Shown here: positions 21,001 to 28,289 of the stretch, one piece after another
How positions within the stretch are numbered: the first letter of the stretch is position 1
How the letters are laid out: every line of letters starts with the position of its first letter
Origin: Chitinophaga caeni
GTDB taxonomy: Bacteria; Bacteroidota; Bacteroidia; Chitinophagales; Chitinophagaceae
Assembly (NCBI RefSeq): GCF_002557795.1
Contig: NZ_CP023777.1
Location: 4,349,001 to 4,413,000 of the forward strand
Length of the DNA stretch: 64,000 nucleotides
Direction of reading: 5' to 3'
Translations under genes and position numbers: made by a program
Notes under the pieces: generated by a model
What the model was told of the DNA's origin: nothing
The model's input: only the letters and a program-made list of their open reading frames with translations
The model's database searches: none

Positions 21001-21595
21001 TCCAGAAACAGGAGACCCAAGGGGTATATTTGATGGGGAAATTTCCAAGGATTATCGAACAATATTTAATGACTCTGCTTCAAATCAGCAATATATTGGC
21101 TCTTCAATCCCTTTGTTGTTCGGGAACTTATTAAATACAATTTCATTCAATAATATTCGGCTTTCTTTTAATATTACATACAAATTCAAATACTATTTCC
21201 GGAAACCTGTTCTACAGTATGATCAACTTTACTCAAGCTGGGTAACAAATTTGGAGTTTCGAGACAGATGGAAACAGAAAGGCGATGAATTAAGAACAAC
21301 GGTACCTTCAATGCCCTATCCGTTTGATAGTAACAGGGACAACTTTTATGAATTCGCGTCAATAAATTACGAAAAGGGTGATAATATTCGACTTAATGAT
21401 ATAAGATTATCCTATAATTGGATAAACACTAGAAAAAGCAAAATACCGATTGAGTCGCTTCAAATATTTGCATATGTAAATAATTTAAATCTATTTATTT
21501 ACAAATCAACAAGTACAGGCTATGATCCAGATTTTCCAACAAGGCAGATTCCAAACCCTAGATCATATTCAATAGGGTTAAAAATTAACCTTTAA
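18053..21595 (+). CDS. SusC/RagA TonB-dependent transporter with STN domain
   Basis: The 1180-residue outer-membrane transporter starts with a long leader; the secretion signal is at about residues 28-50 (IAIFIFVFVNFPSF, cleavage after ASA). Then come an STN signalling domain (52-125, VNLELKNAKLTQAFASIREQ), a carboxypeptidase-regulatory domain (about 140-225), the SusC-type TonB box/plug (ISIRGVSSIRG, PLIILDDFP, VESVSILKDA-type ESVSILKDAVATSIWGARAA) and the 22-strand barrel. The C-terminus ends IGLKINL, typical of Bacteroidota barrels. STN marks it as a signal transducer for the FecR/sigma pair upstream. ATG 18137 (MTKIAIF) is an alternative start that would give a more normal signal peptide. 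The substrate is unknown; no glycoside hydrolase or peptidase gene is adjacent. Confidence 0.93.
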   Translation: MNNLFYARYPRITHRGSYASFLNIPKSMTKIAIFIFVFVNFPSFGNSTASAQQVNLELKNAKLTQAFASIREQTGYLFSYKNDEVDKYKVTLSIKDGSIEQAMDACVKGIPLAYVIKEKLIVVYPKANRIMETINQQQKPIIGKVVDEDGNPIMGANIWAEEIRKGTITDEKGAFSLDAGTIKELKIRITFIGYRQRTSIVNNESVSKIILEKSNEQLKEVIISTGYQNISPERFVGAASTVDKNLIERSTSTDIISRIDGVTNGLLVNNASSSPAERISIRGVSSIRGASDITTGTATKNPLIILDDFPFYGDVNTINPNDIESVSILKDAVATSIWGARAANGVIVLTSKKGMLNSKTSINISSNFNISSKPDLNYFPKMSIDEFVEVEKFLFDKGYYDVYLAYPFVSPITPIIETLNKERNGELSHSETEQIVKALKGHSLNDDYEKYVIRNRSNFQNFISLNGGSSQIGYNISFGSDNGKSNIKGPGGLDRYTLNSNISIKVRPKIKLATTINYTNQTIDADGPGYQISPGGGKTELYPYAKLADENGKPLSIPKNYSLPYIESLGNEDLLDWTYKPLVENGIADSKLNTQTLLLNLGVHLNFTPWLDGQIKYQYTKQSTTDDRNYSLESFYARDLINQFTNSTTSDRAIPVGGVYDNGIQSISSHNLRGQINFSKLINEIHDIRTMVVGEITTANNISNFNRIYGYDDKNLSSASNIDYATTFTTFFGTRMRIPTMQQLTNRSDRFVSFLANASYTYNSKYSIYLSARKDGSNLLGVNTNNKWKPLWSIGLKWDVLNEVFMKKNLFSHLNLRSTIGYSGNVNNSISALTTILTLNPNHWGQRASAIKNTPNPDLRWEESRTFNLGVDIGFLSDRISASFDYYRKRSSDLISDITVDPTTGISTVVKNAANLKGNGFELALNSTNIDGKFKWKTSLNSSYAKTIVTEFFGSDFKTPTGPTIREGKIYGVLYAYKWAGLDPETGDPRGIFDGEISKDYRTIFNDSASNQQYIGSSIPLLFGNLLNTISFNNIRLSFNITYKFKYYFRKPVLQYDQLYSSWVTNLEFRDRWKQKGDELRTTVPSMPYPFDSNRDNFYEFASINYEKGDNIRLNDIRLSYNWINTRKSKIPIESLQIFAYVNNLNLFIYKSTSTGYDPDFPTRQIPNPRSYSIGLKINL

Positions 21596-21610
21596 CTAAA
21601 AAGATTCAAA

Positions 21611-22954
21611 ATGAGTTCTAAGATATTATCAATAACATTAAACCTGATTCTAGTATCCGTTATATTTCATGGCTGCAAAAAATTTTTGGATCTAAAGCCA
21701 GATAAAAGTCTTACCACAATCAATAATTTGGAGGACTTACAATCCCTGCTTGACAATGCTTCCTTAACAAAGACGACAAACCTGCAAGATATTATCGCAG
21801 ATGACTATTATTTAGCTACTGAGACCTTTCATACCCTTAATTCGGATGCAAGAGATGCATATATCTGGAGTCCAACTGCAGATGGAATTTTAAACTGGAA
21901 GTATAATTATCAAACCATCAGGGTTTGTAATGTGGTTCTAAGCGAATTGAAAAAATTAAATATAAGCAATCAAGAAGATTATAATAATATTAAGGGACAA
22001 GCGCTGATGAAAAGAGCATTTAGCTTCTTTCTCCTATCTCAAATATTTGCACCTCCATTGACAGATAGCACAAAAGGGCTTCCTTCAATTCCTTTAAGGC
22101 TGTTACCGGATATCGAAAAGACTTATCCAAGAAGTACGGTTGAAGAGACATACGAACAAATAATTAATGACCTTACGATGGCAATCCAACTTCTGCCAAA
22201 GAATGGTGAAGCGATGAACAGACCGGATAAAGCGAATACATCTGCTTTACTTGCAAGAATATTTCTCGCAATCGGTGATTATAAGAATGCCCTAACATAC
22301 TCAAATCAATATCTAGAAAAGAATGAAAAATTAATGGATTTTAATAATTTGGACCCAAACTTGACTTCACCTATTCCACCTTATAACGAAGAAATATGCT
22401 ACAATTTAATTACAGACGGTCCCCTATGGACTTTACGTGGGGCAAACATTGACAGTATTTTGATAGGTTCCTATGATTCAATGGACTTGCGAAAAAAAAT
22501 TTTTTTTGAAAGAAAAAATAACGGCGTTTATGCTTTCAGAGGAAATTACGGTTCTAGTGGCAATTACAACGCTTTCGCTGGAATAACTGTTAGCGAAATG
22601 ATGCTGATTAAGGCCGAGTGTCTTGCAAGAAAAGGTGATTCTATACTTGCGCTTGATGAATTAAATAAACTACTGATAAAGCGTTTCATTTCTGGAAAAT
22701 TTGAGCCAATTATACTACCAACAACAAGTGGGTTAGTAGATAGAATATTGCAAGAACGAAGAAAGGAATTGATATTCAGAAGTGTGCGTTGGTCAGATAT
22801 TCGAAGATTAAATCTAGAGGGGAAAAATATTATTATGACAAGGTCGGTCGACGATAGAATATACCAACTTCTTCCCAACGACCTAAGGTATACTTGGATT
22901 ATACCTAATGAAATAATGGCACTTAATCCCACTTGGGAACAAAATAAAAGATAA
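21611..22954 (+). CDS. SusD/RagB outer-membrane lipoprotein
   Basis: The 447-residue surface lipoprotein captures substrate and acts as the lid of the SusC pore. The lipobox is at the expected place (VIFHGC, Cys22). It has the SusD N-terminal region with FLDLKPDKSLTTINNLEDLQ, TPR-like helices (GQALMKRAFSFFLLSQIFA, ALLARIFLAIGDYKNAL) and the C-terminal RKELIFRSVRWSDIRRLNLEGK block typical of the family. It follows susC by 15 bp and the thioredoxin-like gene follows by 14 bp. At 447 residues it is slightly short for a SusD. The family of SusD that goes with STN-type SusC and TlpA genes is often peptide- rather than glycan-linked; that is inference here. Confidence 0.92.
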   Translation: MSSKILSITLNLILVSVIFHGCKKFLDLKPDKSLTTINNLEDLQSLLDNASLTKTTNLQDIIADDYYLATETFHTLNSDARDAYIWSPTADGILNWKYNYQTIRVCNVVLSELKKLNISNQEDYNNIKGQALMKRAFSFFLLSQIFAPPLTDSTKGLPSIPLRLLPDIEKTYPRSTVEETYEQIINDLTMAIQLLPKNGEAMNRPDKANTSALLARIFLAIGDYKNALTYSNQYLEKNEKLMDFNNLDPNLTSPIPPYNEEICYNLITDGPLWTLRGANIDSILIGSYDSMDLRKKIFFERKNNGVYAFRGNYGSSGNYNAFAGITVSEMMLIKAECLARKGDSILALDELNKLLIKRFISGKFEPIILPTTSGLVDRILQERRKELIFRSVRWSDIRRLNLEGKNIIMTRSVDDRIYQLLPNDLRYTWIIPNEIMALNPTWEQNKR

Positions 22955-22968
22955 TAAAAAATCTAAAG

Positions 22969-24381
22969 ATGCGTCGAAATAATTGGAATTTACACATTTT
23001 AACAATACTCCTTCTAGTTTCAATACAATCAACTGCTCAAAATAGGAAAAAATTAATAAAAGGAGAGATACAGCCTGGTCAATTTGTTCCTGATTTCAAA
23101 TTCGAAACAATAATTGACTTTCGAGGTAATAATGAAAATACAATTGAAGGGAATACAAAATTGTCCGAATTTAAGGGCAAATTGATCATATTCGATTTCT
23201 GGACAACCAATTGCACATCTTGTATTGAACATTTTCCAGAATTATCCGCATTACAATCAAAATTTGAAAAGGACATTATTATTTTACTAGTAAATACTTT
23301 ACAAGATGAACAGGAAATTAAGAACTGGATAAAGTCAAATATACAAAGAAACCCAGAAAAGAATATAATTCCAAAAAACTTGAAAATAATTGTAGATAAG
23401 GATCTGGCTAATTATTTCCCACTAAGAACATCAATTGGATATCATGTTTGGATTGGAAAGGATCAGAAAGTTATCTTAAGAGGTATTCCAGTAAATACAA
23501 ATGAAAGAAAAGTATTAGATTATCTTGATGGAAAAGATATCTTCTTTATTGAAGATCAAAAAACAAGAGAAATAAAATCGAATAGTTCCTTCTTTGCAAA
23601 AGATAATACGAATTTCGATTACTGCTCAACCATCGGAGGATTTCAAGAAAAAGATGCGAACCCCTATGGTGAGGTAATTGAAAATATAAAAAATAATCGA
23701 AATGCAACCATAAGGAGTACATATCTCAACAGATCAATTTCTGATCTGTACACTTTTGCTTTGCAGGACGAATTAAATTCAGACACGTCAATACTTTTCA
23801 CTGCATCCTTTCTACCGAACATAGTTCTACTTGTAAATGATACATCTCAGGTAACTATTAGAAAAAAATATCTGAATGCCGAGGAAATTACAGATAGATT
23901 ATATCGAAAATCACTTTTTTCTTATGAGCAGATATCCTCAATAAAATATAGTAGTCAATTAAGAAGGAAACTTATGTATAGTGATTTGAATAATTATTTT
24001 AGATTGAACTTTAAAATTGTAGGTTCTATTGTACCACAATTAATACCATGTTATAAAGTAGTTAAGTCAAACTCCGTCTTAATTCATAAATCTGATAGAA
24101 CAACAAGTAAGATTGAAATTAAGGAAAATATGATAGAATTTTCCGGAATGACATTACGAGAAATATTGCATGAATATTTTCTTGGTTGTAGGAAGATATT
24201 CAAAAATGAATCTGATGTAGTAATAATGGGGTTTAATGATTCAGAAAAGTATGATTTAAAACTCCCACTTCAGAGGCTGTTTGAAGATTTAACTCAGCTA
24301 AATGCGATTCTAGCTCAATTTGGCCTAAAAATTATTAAGAGCAATGATTTTGTAAATCAAATAACCATTCAAGATGCTTGA
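22969..24381 (+). CDS. TlpA-like thioredoxin-fold protein with long C-terminal domain
   Basis: The 470-residue exported protein has a signal peptide (1-23, HILTILLLVSIQSTAQ) and a TlpA/redoxin domain (about 35-175) with the active-site motif CTSC at Cys82/Cys85 in FDFWTTNCTSCIEHFP. The remaining 290 residues are not typical of TlpA; the last 60 (MTLREILHEYFLGC and following) look like a DUF3738-type or STN-like region, but I am unsure. It probably reduces or isomerises disulfides in the periplasm. It ends the SusCD operon and faces two small CX6C exported proteins and a MauE membrane protein, which together suggest a shared redox theme. Confidence 0.82.
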   Translation: MRRNNWNLHILTILLLVSIQSTAQNRKKLIKGEIQPGQFVPDFKFETIIDFRGNNENTIEGNTKLSEFKGKLIIFDFWTTNCTSCIEHFPELSALQSKFEKDIIILLVNTLQDEQEIKNWIKSNIQRNPEKNIIPKNLKIIVDKDLANYFPLRTSIGYHVWIGKDQKVILRGIPVNTNERKVLDYLDGKDIFFIEDQKTREIKSNSSFFAKDNTNFDYCSTIGGFQEKDANPYGEVIENIKNNRNATIRSTYLNRSISDLYTFALQDELNSDTSILFTASFLPNIVLLVNDTSQVTIRKKYLNAEEITDRLYRKSLFSYEQISSIKYSSQLRRKLMYSDLNNYFRLNFKIVGSIVPQLIPCYKVVKSNSVLIHKSDRTTSKIEIKENMIEFSGMTLREILHEYFLGCRKIFKNESDVVIMGFNDSEKYDLKLPLQRLFEDLTQLNAILAQFGLKIIKSNDFVNQITIQDA

Positions 24382-24410
24382 TAAAGAGGTGGGAATTTCC
24401 ACCTCTTTAT
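24381..24410. terminator. Bidirectional intrinsic terminator
   Basis: A perfect 12-bp stem (ATAAAGAGGTGG and its complement) with a 6-base loop GAATTT begins at the stop codon of the thioredoxin-like gene. It lies 15 bp past the end of the convergent DUF6520-like gene. A/T-rich ends on both arms let it work in both directions. Confidence 0.75.
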
Positions 24411-24424
24411 ATACTCAATTCAAA

Positions 24425-24823
24425 TTAATCCCTTTCATAGACAACTCTACCGTTACCGTCTGGTGTTAAGTTTTCACCAGGAGTACTCAATTCATTTTGA
24501 ATTTTGGCGCCTAAAGCACCTGTAGAAACGTCATCTACTTTAGGTTTACCAACCCAGCTCATAGGTTTACTTTGAGCAATCACTTCGGCTAAAGTGTAAA
24601 CATCATTATCTTCAATGATAAGAGCGCAAAGTGCACCATCATTAGGACAATCGGAATCATCAAATGAAACTTCTGTATAGAATGCAGGATCAGTGATATC
24701 TGTACCAGAAGTAGAATATACAAAACTATGACTAGCTCTGTTTTTCGCAGCATCAACTTGAGAAACACAAACTGTGGCAGTAGCGACTAGGATAGCGCAA
24801 ATGGCCAAAACATTAAATTTCAT
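24425..24823 (-). CDS. Small exported CX6C protein, DUF6520-like (copy 1)
   Basis: The 132-residue protein has a clear signal peptide (residues 1-26, LAICAILVATATVCV, cleavage near VDAA). The mature domain contains a cysteine pair, Cys59 and Cys66 (CPNDGALC), then ALIIEDNDVYT, WVGKPKVD and a final GRVVYERD. It aligns with the gene at 25511 through YT-S-D, C-G--CA, ED-D-YT, VGKPKVD, L--PG and GR-YE. The pattern fits the Bacteroidota-only DUF6520 family as I recall it; function unknown. It is convergent with the SusCD-TlpA operon and shares its terminator. The two cysteines could form a disulfide in the periplasm or on the cell surface, a natural client for the TlpA and MauE proteins nearby. 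Confidence 0.75.
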   Translation of the reverse strand: MKFNVLAICAILVATATVCVSQVDAAKNRASHSFVYSTSGTDITDPAFYTEVSFDDSDCPNDGALCALIIEDNDVYTLAEVIAQSKPMSWVGKPKVDDVSTGALGAKIQNELSTPGENLTPDGNGRVVYERD

Positions 24824-24853
24824 AAAATTAAATTTTAAAGGGTAAAAAATGAA

Positions 24854-24865
24854 TGTTACGTAACA
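24854..24865. promoter_or_regulatory. Perfect 12-bp palindrome before the DUF6520-like gene
   Basis: TGTTACGTAACA is a perfect palindrome about 30 bp upstream of the start at 24823. On the minus strand a near-consensus -7 box (TACCTTGT) overlaps its edge, the right place for an operator. Just upstream, at about 24888-24910, three tandem copies of AGTTTAA occur. Confidence 0.4.
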
Positions 24866-25510
24866 AGGTAAAATTCTATCATTAAAAAAAGTTTAAAGTT
24901 TAAAGTTTAAATTTTGAATTTTATTAATCCGTTCTTCGTTATATCCTATCATTTCTATCAGGAATAATATTTTCATTTAGGTTAAATAATTACTCTTTAG
25001 TCTTATGGATGCTCCAATTCATAGATATATAATCTTATTTTTGAATATTCTACCAACTTAATGATTTGTCATACTCAACAATTTTCGGGATTATATAATC
25101 TTCCTTGTTTTTTCGATATGAACACTTAATTCTCTATTTGTAAGGCAATGTTCAATTTAATTGTATTGCGCTCAAAAAAATTATTTTCGACTAAAGTATC
25201 TGTTACCAAAAATCATGAACTATATTTTAAACTAATTTGACATTTTGAAACGATAACTATTAAAATAATAGCATTGAAATTATAAATTTTAAAATGAGTA
25301 TCAATTGATATTTCAGAAAGATTTTTGTTGATATAGGAAACTCATCAATTATTGATAATAGTAGTCAGCAATAATATTTTTTTTAGTTGAGTGTCACATG
25401 TTAGTCTCCTTCCCAATATTTAAGACACCTCAACGATCTACCCTTATTCAAATTATTTCCGTTTGTAGGCACTAAAAATGCTTTATTAATTAATTCCTAA
25501 TTCTACTATA
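24866..25510. other. Intergenic 645 bp, very AT-rich
   Basis: Upstream of copy 1 and downstream of copy 2 of the DUF6520-like genes. Apart from the three AGTTTAA repeats at its left end I see no gene, hairpin with T-run or tRNA. It is longer than needed for a promoter and may be decayed sequence. Confidence 0.3.
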
Positions 25511-25891
25511 CTATTCCAATTCATAATAGATCCTTCCATAATAGGGATTTGAATCTGATCCCGGCTCATTAAGAGCTCGCGTAATTCCATACGAGAGACT
25601 GGATGGTGATGAAGAGTAAATATCTACTTTGGGTTTCCCAACGTAATCAATATATGGTGCATCCCAAGGTGTGTAAATATCTGTGTCTTCAACATAAATA
25701 GCACAAATATATCCAGCGCCATAACATTCTGGCTCGTCATATGATATTGTGTAGTTAGTTGGCACATAAGGATCACTATATGGAGCCAATACAAATAATA
25801 CCACTGAGTAATTATGAGTTTTTGAAAAAGAATTCCATGTCAGGAATGTCGTAGCTATTAATGTTATGGAATATATAATTGACTTAATCAT
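25511..25891 (-). CDS. Small exported CX6C protein, DUF6520-like (copy 2)
   Basis: I choose ATG 25891 (MIKSIIYSITLIATTF), which gives a normal signal peptide; the longer frame from 25933 would put 14 extra residues before it. The mature part has Cys56 and Cys63 (CYGAGYIC), then AIYVEDTDIYT, YVGKPKVD, and ends GRIYYELE. It is a paralog of the gene at 24425, with the same C-X6-C spacing but otherwise well diverged, so the duplication is not recent. It lacks the long N-terminal linker charge of copy 1 and is richer in Ser/Tyr/Pro. It is 69 bp downstream of the MauE gene on the same strand, probably co-transcribed. Confidence 0.72.
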   Translation of the reverse strand: MIKSIIYSITLIATTFLTWNSFSKTHNYSVVLFVLAPYSDPYVPTNYTISYDEPECYGAGYICAIYVEDTDIYTPWDAPYIDYVGKPKVDIYSSSPSSLSYGITRALNEPGSDSNPYYGRIYYELE

Positions 25892-25960
25892 AGCGAATAG
25901 TTTTAGAAATACTCTGCAATTCTGATTAACCATCCATTCATATTACTATTTTTCTAAATA

Positions 25961-26389
25961 TTAATTCTGAGTTACCTTTTTACTCTTGTTAGCTAACAAT
26001 GCTATAAGTCCAATTGCTATAAAAAACAGATTGAATACAATGTGTTGATCCCATGTAAATCTTGATATTATCCCGCCACAACTACATGGCACTTTATCTG
26101 CGAATGTGATCATGCCAATCAGGTACACAGTAAAAATTGTAATTAGTAAAAATGAGGCTTTAAGAGCTATTCTTCTTGATCGCTCAAAGACGAATAGTAA
26201 TGATATTATTAATTCTATCCCTGGTATTAAAATGGCCATATATTTCCCATAACCACCCAACAAAGGAGATTGATTAAGCTGGTATACGAAAGATTCAAAA
26301 TGAAAAAGTTTCGATAAAGCAGCGTATGTCCAAAGTATTATAAATGCCAAACTTATTCCGTCTACAATTCTTGAATTTTTCAGGGACAT
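25961..26389 (-). CDS. MauE/DoxX-type redox membrane protein
   Basis: From ATG 26389 the 142-residue protein has four membrane helices (GISLAFIILWTYAALSKLF, MAILIPGIELIISLLFVF, ASFLLITIFTVYLIGMITF, IVFNLFFIAIGLIALLA). It has a CSCGG motif (Cys102, Cys104) in a loop after helix 3, the hallmark of MauE-like proteins. MauE is needed for disulfide-rich methylamine dehydrogenase subunit maturation in methylotrophs, so the family is linked to periplasmic thiol oxidation. In Bacteroidota such genes are repeatedly found beside small DUF6520-type proteins, as here. A longer start at 26434 is possible but would add a hydrophobic, non-family leader. Confidence 0.8.
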   Translation of the reverse strand: MSLKNSRIVDGISLAFIILWTYAALSKLFHFESFVYQLNQSPLLGGYGKYMAILIPGIELIISLLFVFERSRRIALKASFLLITIFTVYLIGMITFADKVPCSCGGIISRFTWDQHIVFNLFFIAIGLIALLANKSKKVTQN

Positions 26390-26953
26390 TTTACTCACTT
26401 TAATAGTTAACCAAAGTACACTTTTGAGAACCAAGGCTTAATAAAACCTCGAATGCTCATCGATGACAACAATAACAAAGCTATTAACTAACACTTGAAG
26501 AAAAACCGCAGTCACTCAATTTTCTTTCAAAATTTGAATTAGAATATTAAAATCATTCACATCCATTTTCTTTAATAGTATTCTTCTTTCTGAAATTTGG
26601 AACGTTTAGTCTACTACAATGATTTAATTGAGATCCTTTTTAAATGTCCAGTTTGATAGAAATTGCTAGGAGTTATCGTTGTTTTGTTTCCATAAGAATT
26701 TAAAACCGCTAATTGTTTTTTCCTTAATCGATATAAGGTTTTGTATCTTTATTGATTTATCAATCAAATTGAAATATCGTTTATTTGCAATGGAATTAAC
26801 AACTAAAGTGATTATAAGTATATTCAATTTTGTGGTGTACTTGCCAGTTTATTGTAGGAAAATTTATATTTCTTAATATATCCGAACTATTTATCACCCT
26901 TTTTCCAACCTAATAACATATATATATGTATAATTAAGAAGATCATAAACATT

Positions 26954-27106
26954 ATCGCTCGTATTCTTGCGAGTGATTTCTTTACTGAAGTAAGACCGCA
27001 CTTAAATGATTTAAATTTGAGGTAGTAACAGTTCAAGGCTGAACTGTTTCTTAAAAATTTTCATGAAGAAGCAATGGGAGACTGACTTTTCAGTTTCCCT
27101 TTTTTT
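26954..27106 (+). ncRNA. Possible small RNA of three hairpins ending in a terminator
   Basis: Three successive hairpins (26954-26977, 27027-27048, 27076-27099) are followed by a T7 tract. The layout resembles a structured small RNA or a decayed leader. No known RNA family is recognised and no promoter match was found, so this is only a candidate. Confidence 0.2.
27076..27106 (+). terminator. Intrinsic terminator without an obvious gene
   Basis: Stem GGGAGACTGA / TCAGTTTCCC (9 of 10 pairs plus one G-T) with loop CTTT, followed by seven T. It is a textbook rho-independent terminator on the plus strand, yet no plus-strand protein gene lies in the 2.6 kb before it (the last ends at 24381). Confidence 0.65.
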
Positions 27107-27513
27107 ATTAGCTATTCATCGGTAATAATAACGTGTCAAATTTTGAGATTTTCCAAGGAAAAGACTTTTTCATGTTCAGACTGATATTCCTCAGCATCGT
27201 TTTTGGTTAATTTTATCTTGAGTCTAACAATGGTAATGTGTAATTACTGTTGATAAAATCATGAATCCTAAATGGTTGAGGGCTGTTTTTTCAGCCCTCT
27301 ATTCATTTCCGCTCCTATTTCTTCATTTGGGTTATTAAACAAAAGAATATTTGATAGTTACAACAAGTCATGTATATCATTAAAAATAAATATTTAATAA
27401 ATTAAAAAAATAAAAATATAAAAATACCTCGAAAATATTCTCACCCTTTTTATGCAAAAAACACATCTATAATAAAGTAAAGAAACTAATGTTCGTGACC
27501 TTTTATTATTAAA

Positions 27514-28242
27514 ATGCAGAAATCGTTTTTTATACTGTGTCTGGCAGTTTTATTTCCATTCTATTTATCAGCACAGAAATCGGGGAATTACTTCCAAGAA
27601 ATCTATTCGAGAATGTTCGATTCCCGGGGTGCTCTGTACAATGGGCCGGCGTATAATTCTTACTACGATCCCCAAATTTACGACAACAAGCACCCCTTCA
27701 TGGGAACGGGGGAATTCGTCTACGGTTGTGTCGTGTACGACGGCAGATCTTACGAGGATGTACTCATGCAGTACGACATGGTGCAGGACGAATGTATCGT
27801 GGCTTACAGGGATGAGCGGGCGAAAATCACGCTGCGTAAAAACTTGGTGAGCGAGTTCAACATCGATGGGAAACGCTTCGTAAACGTACCCGCAGCTCCC
27901 GGGTTAAAAGCAGGTTACTACCAGGAGATTTACAGCGGCAATTCCCGCATCCTGGCACGGTACCAGAAGAACTACCGCAGCAGGGTACCATACGGTAACA
28001 GGGTGTGGAGCTTTATCGATGATGTACCGGTAACCTACTTCCTCTATTACGGTGGCACGTACCGCTCTTTCGAAGATGAAATCACCTTGTTCCGCGCCTT
28101 GAAAGAACGGAAAAAGGATCTCCGCAAGTTTATAGATGACAGGGCTATTTCTATCAACCTTGACCCTATCTATTCCTTTATCTTGATCGGGAAATACCTC
28201 GACGGTTTTTTCGGGGATGCTGAAAATGTAAACGGGCAATAA
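27514..28242 (+). CDS. Secreted hypothetical protein ahead of TonB receptor
   Basis: The 242-residue protein has a signal peptide (FILCLAVLFPFYLSAQ, cleavage near residue 21) and a tyrosine-rich mature part (NYFQEIYSRMFDSRGALYNG, YYQEIYSGNSRILARYQKNY). I do not recognise a family. It is the first gene of a rightward set (47 bp before the TonB receptor at 28290) and shares its high GC content, so it probably belongs to that envelope system, perhaps as a periplasmic accessory. The C-terminal region (DEITLFRALKERKKDLRKFIDD) is basic and helical. No cysteine pair or catalytic motif stands out. Confidence 0.7.
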   Translation: MQKSFFILCLAVLFPFYLSAQKSGNYFQEIYSRMFDSRGALYNGPAYNSYYDPQIYDNKHPFMGTGEFVYGCVVYDGRSYEDVLMQYDMVQDECIVAYRDERAKITLRKNLVSEFNIDGKRFVNVPAAPGLKAGYYQEIYSGNSRILARYQKNYRSRVPYGNRVWSFIDDVPVTYFLYYGGTYRSFEDEITLFRALKERKKDLRKFIDDRAISINLDPIYSFILIGKYLDGFFGDAENVNGQ

Positions 28243-28289
28243 ACATTGTTTGTATGACTTATTATCCAAAATCTAATTGAACTTTTTCC

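Larger units (their letters stand above)
26390..27513. other. Intergenic 1.1 kb with a hairpin series
   Basis: No convincing gene lies here; a 65-codon frame at 26679-26876 has composition expected of AT-rich noise. Four hairpins are present: 26954-26977 (8 bp with one G-T), 27027-27048 (perfect 9 bp), 27076-27106 (terminator-like) and 27278-27299 (perfect 8 bp, T6 loop). The right end must also contain the promoter of the rightward operon at 27514. Confidence 0.4.

Noticed and set aside
26679..26876. 65-codon plus-strand frame in the hairpin region
   Set aside because: Phe/Ile/Leu-rich composition expected from AT-rich noise, no ribosome binding site and no homology recognised.
27063..27125. 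20-codon frame MKKQWETDFSVSLFLLAIHR overlapping the orphan terminator, considered as leader peptide
   Set aside because: It runs through the terminator stem and there is no downstream gene within 390 bp that it could control by attenuation.
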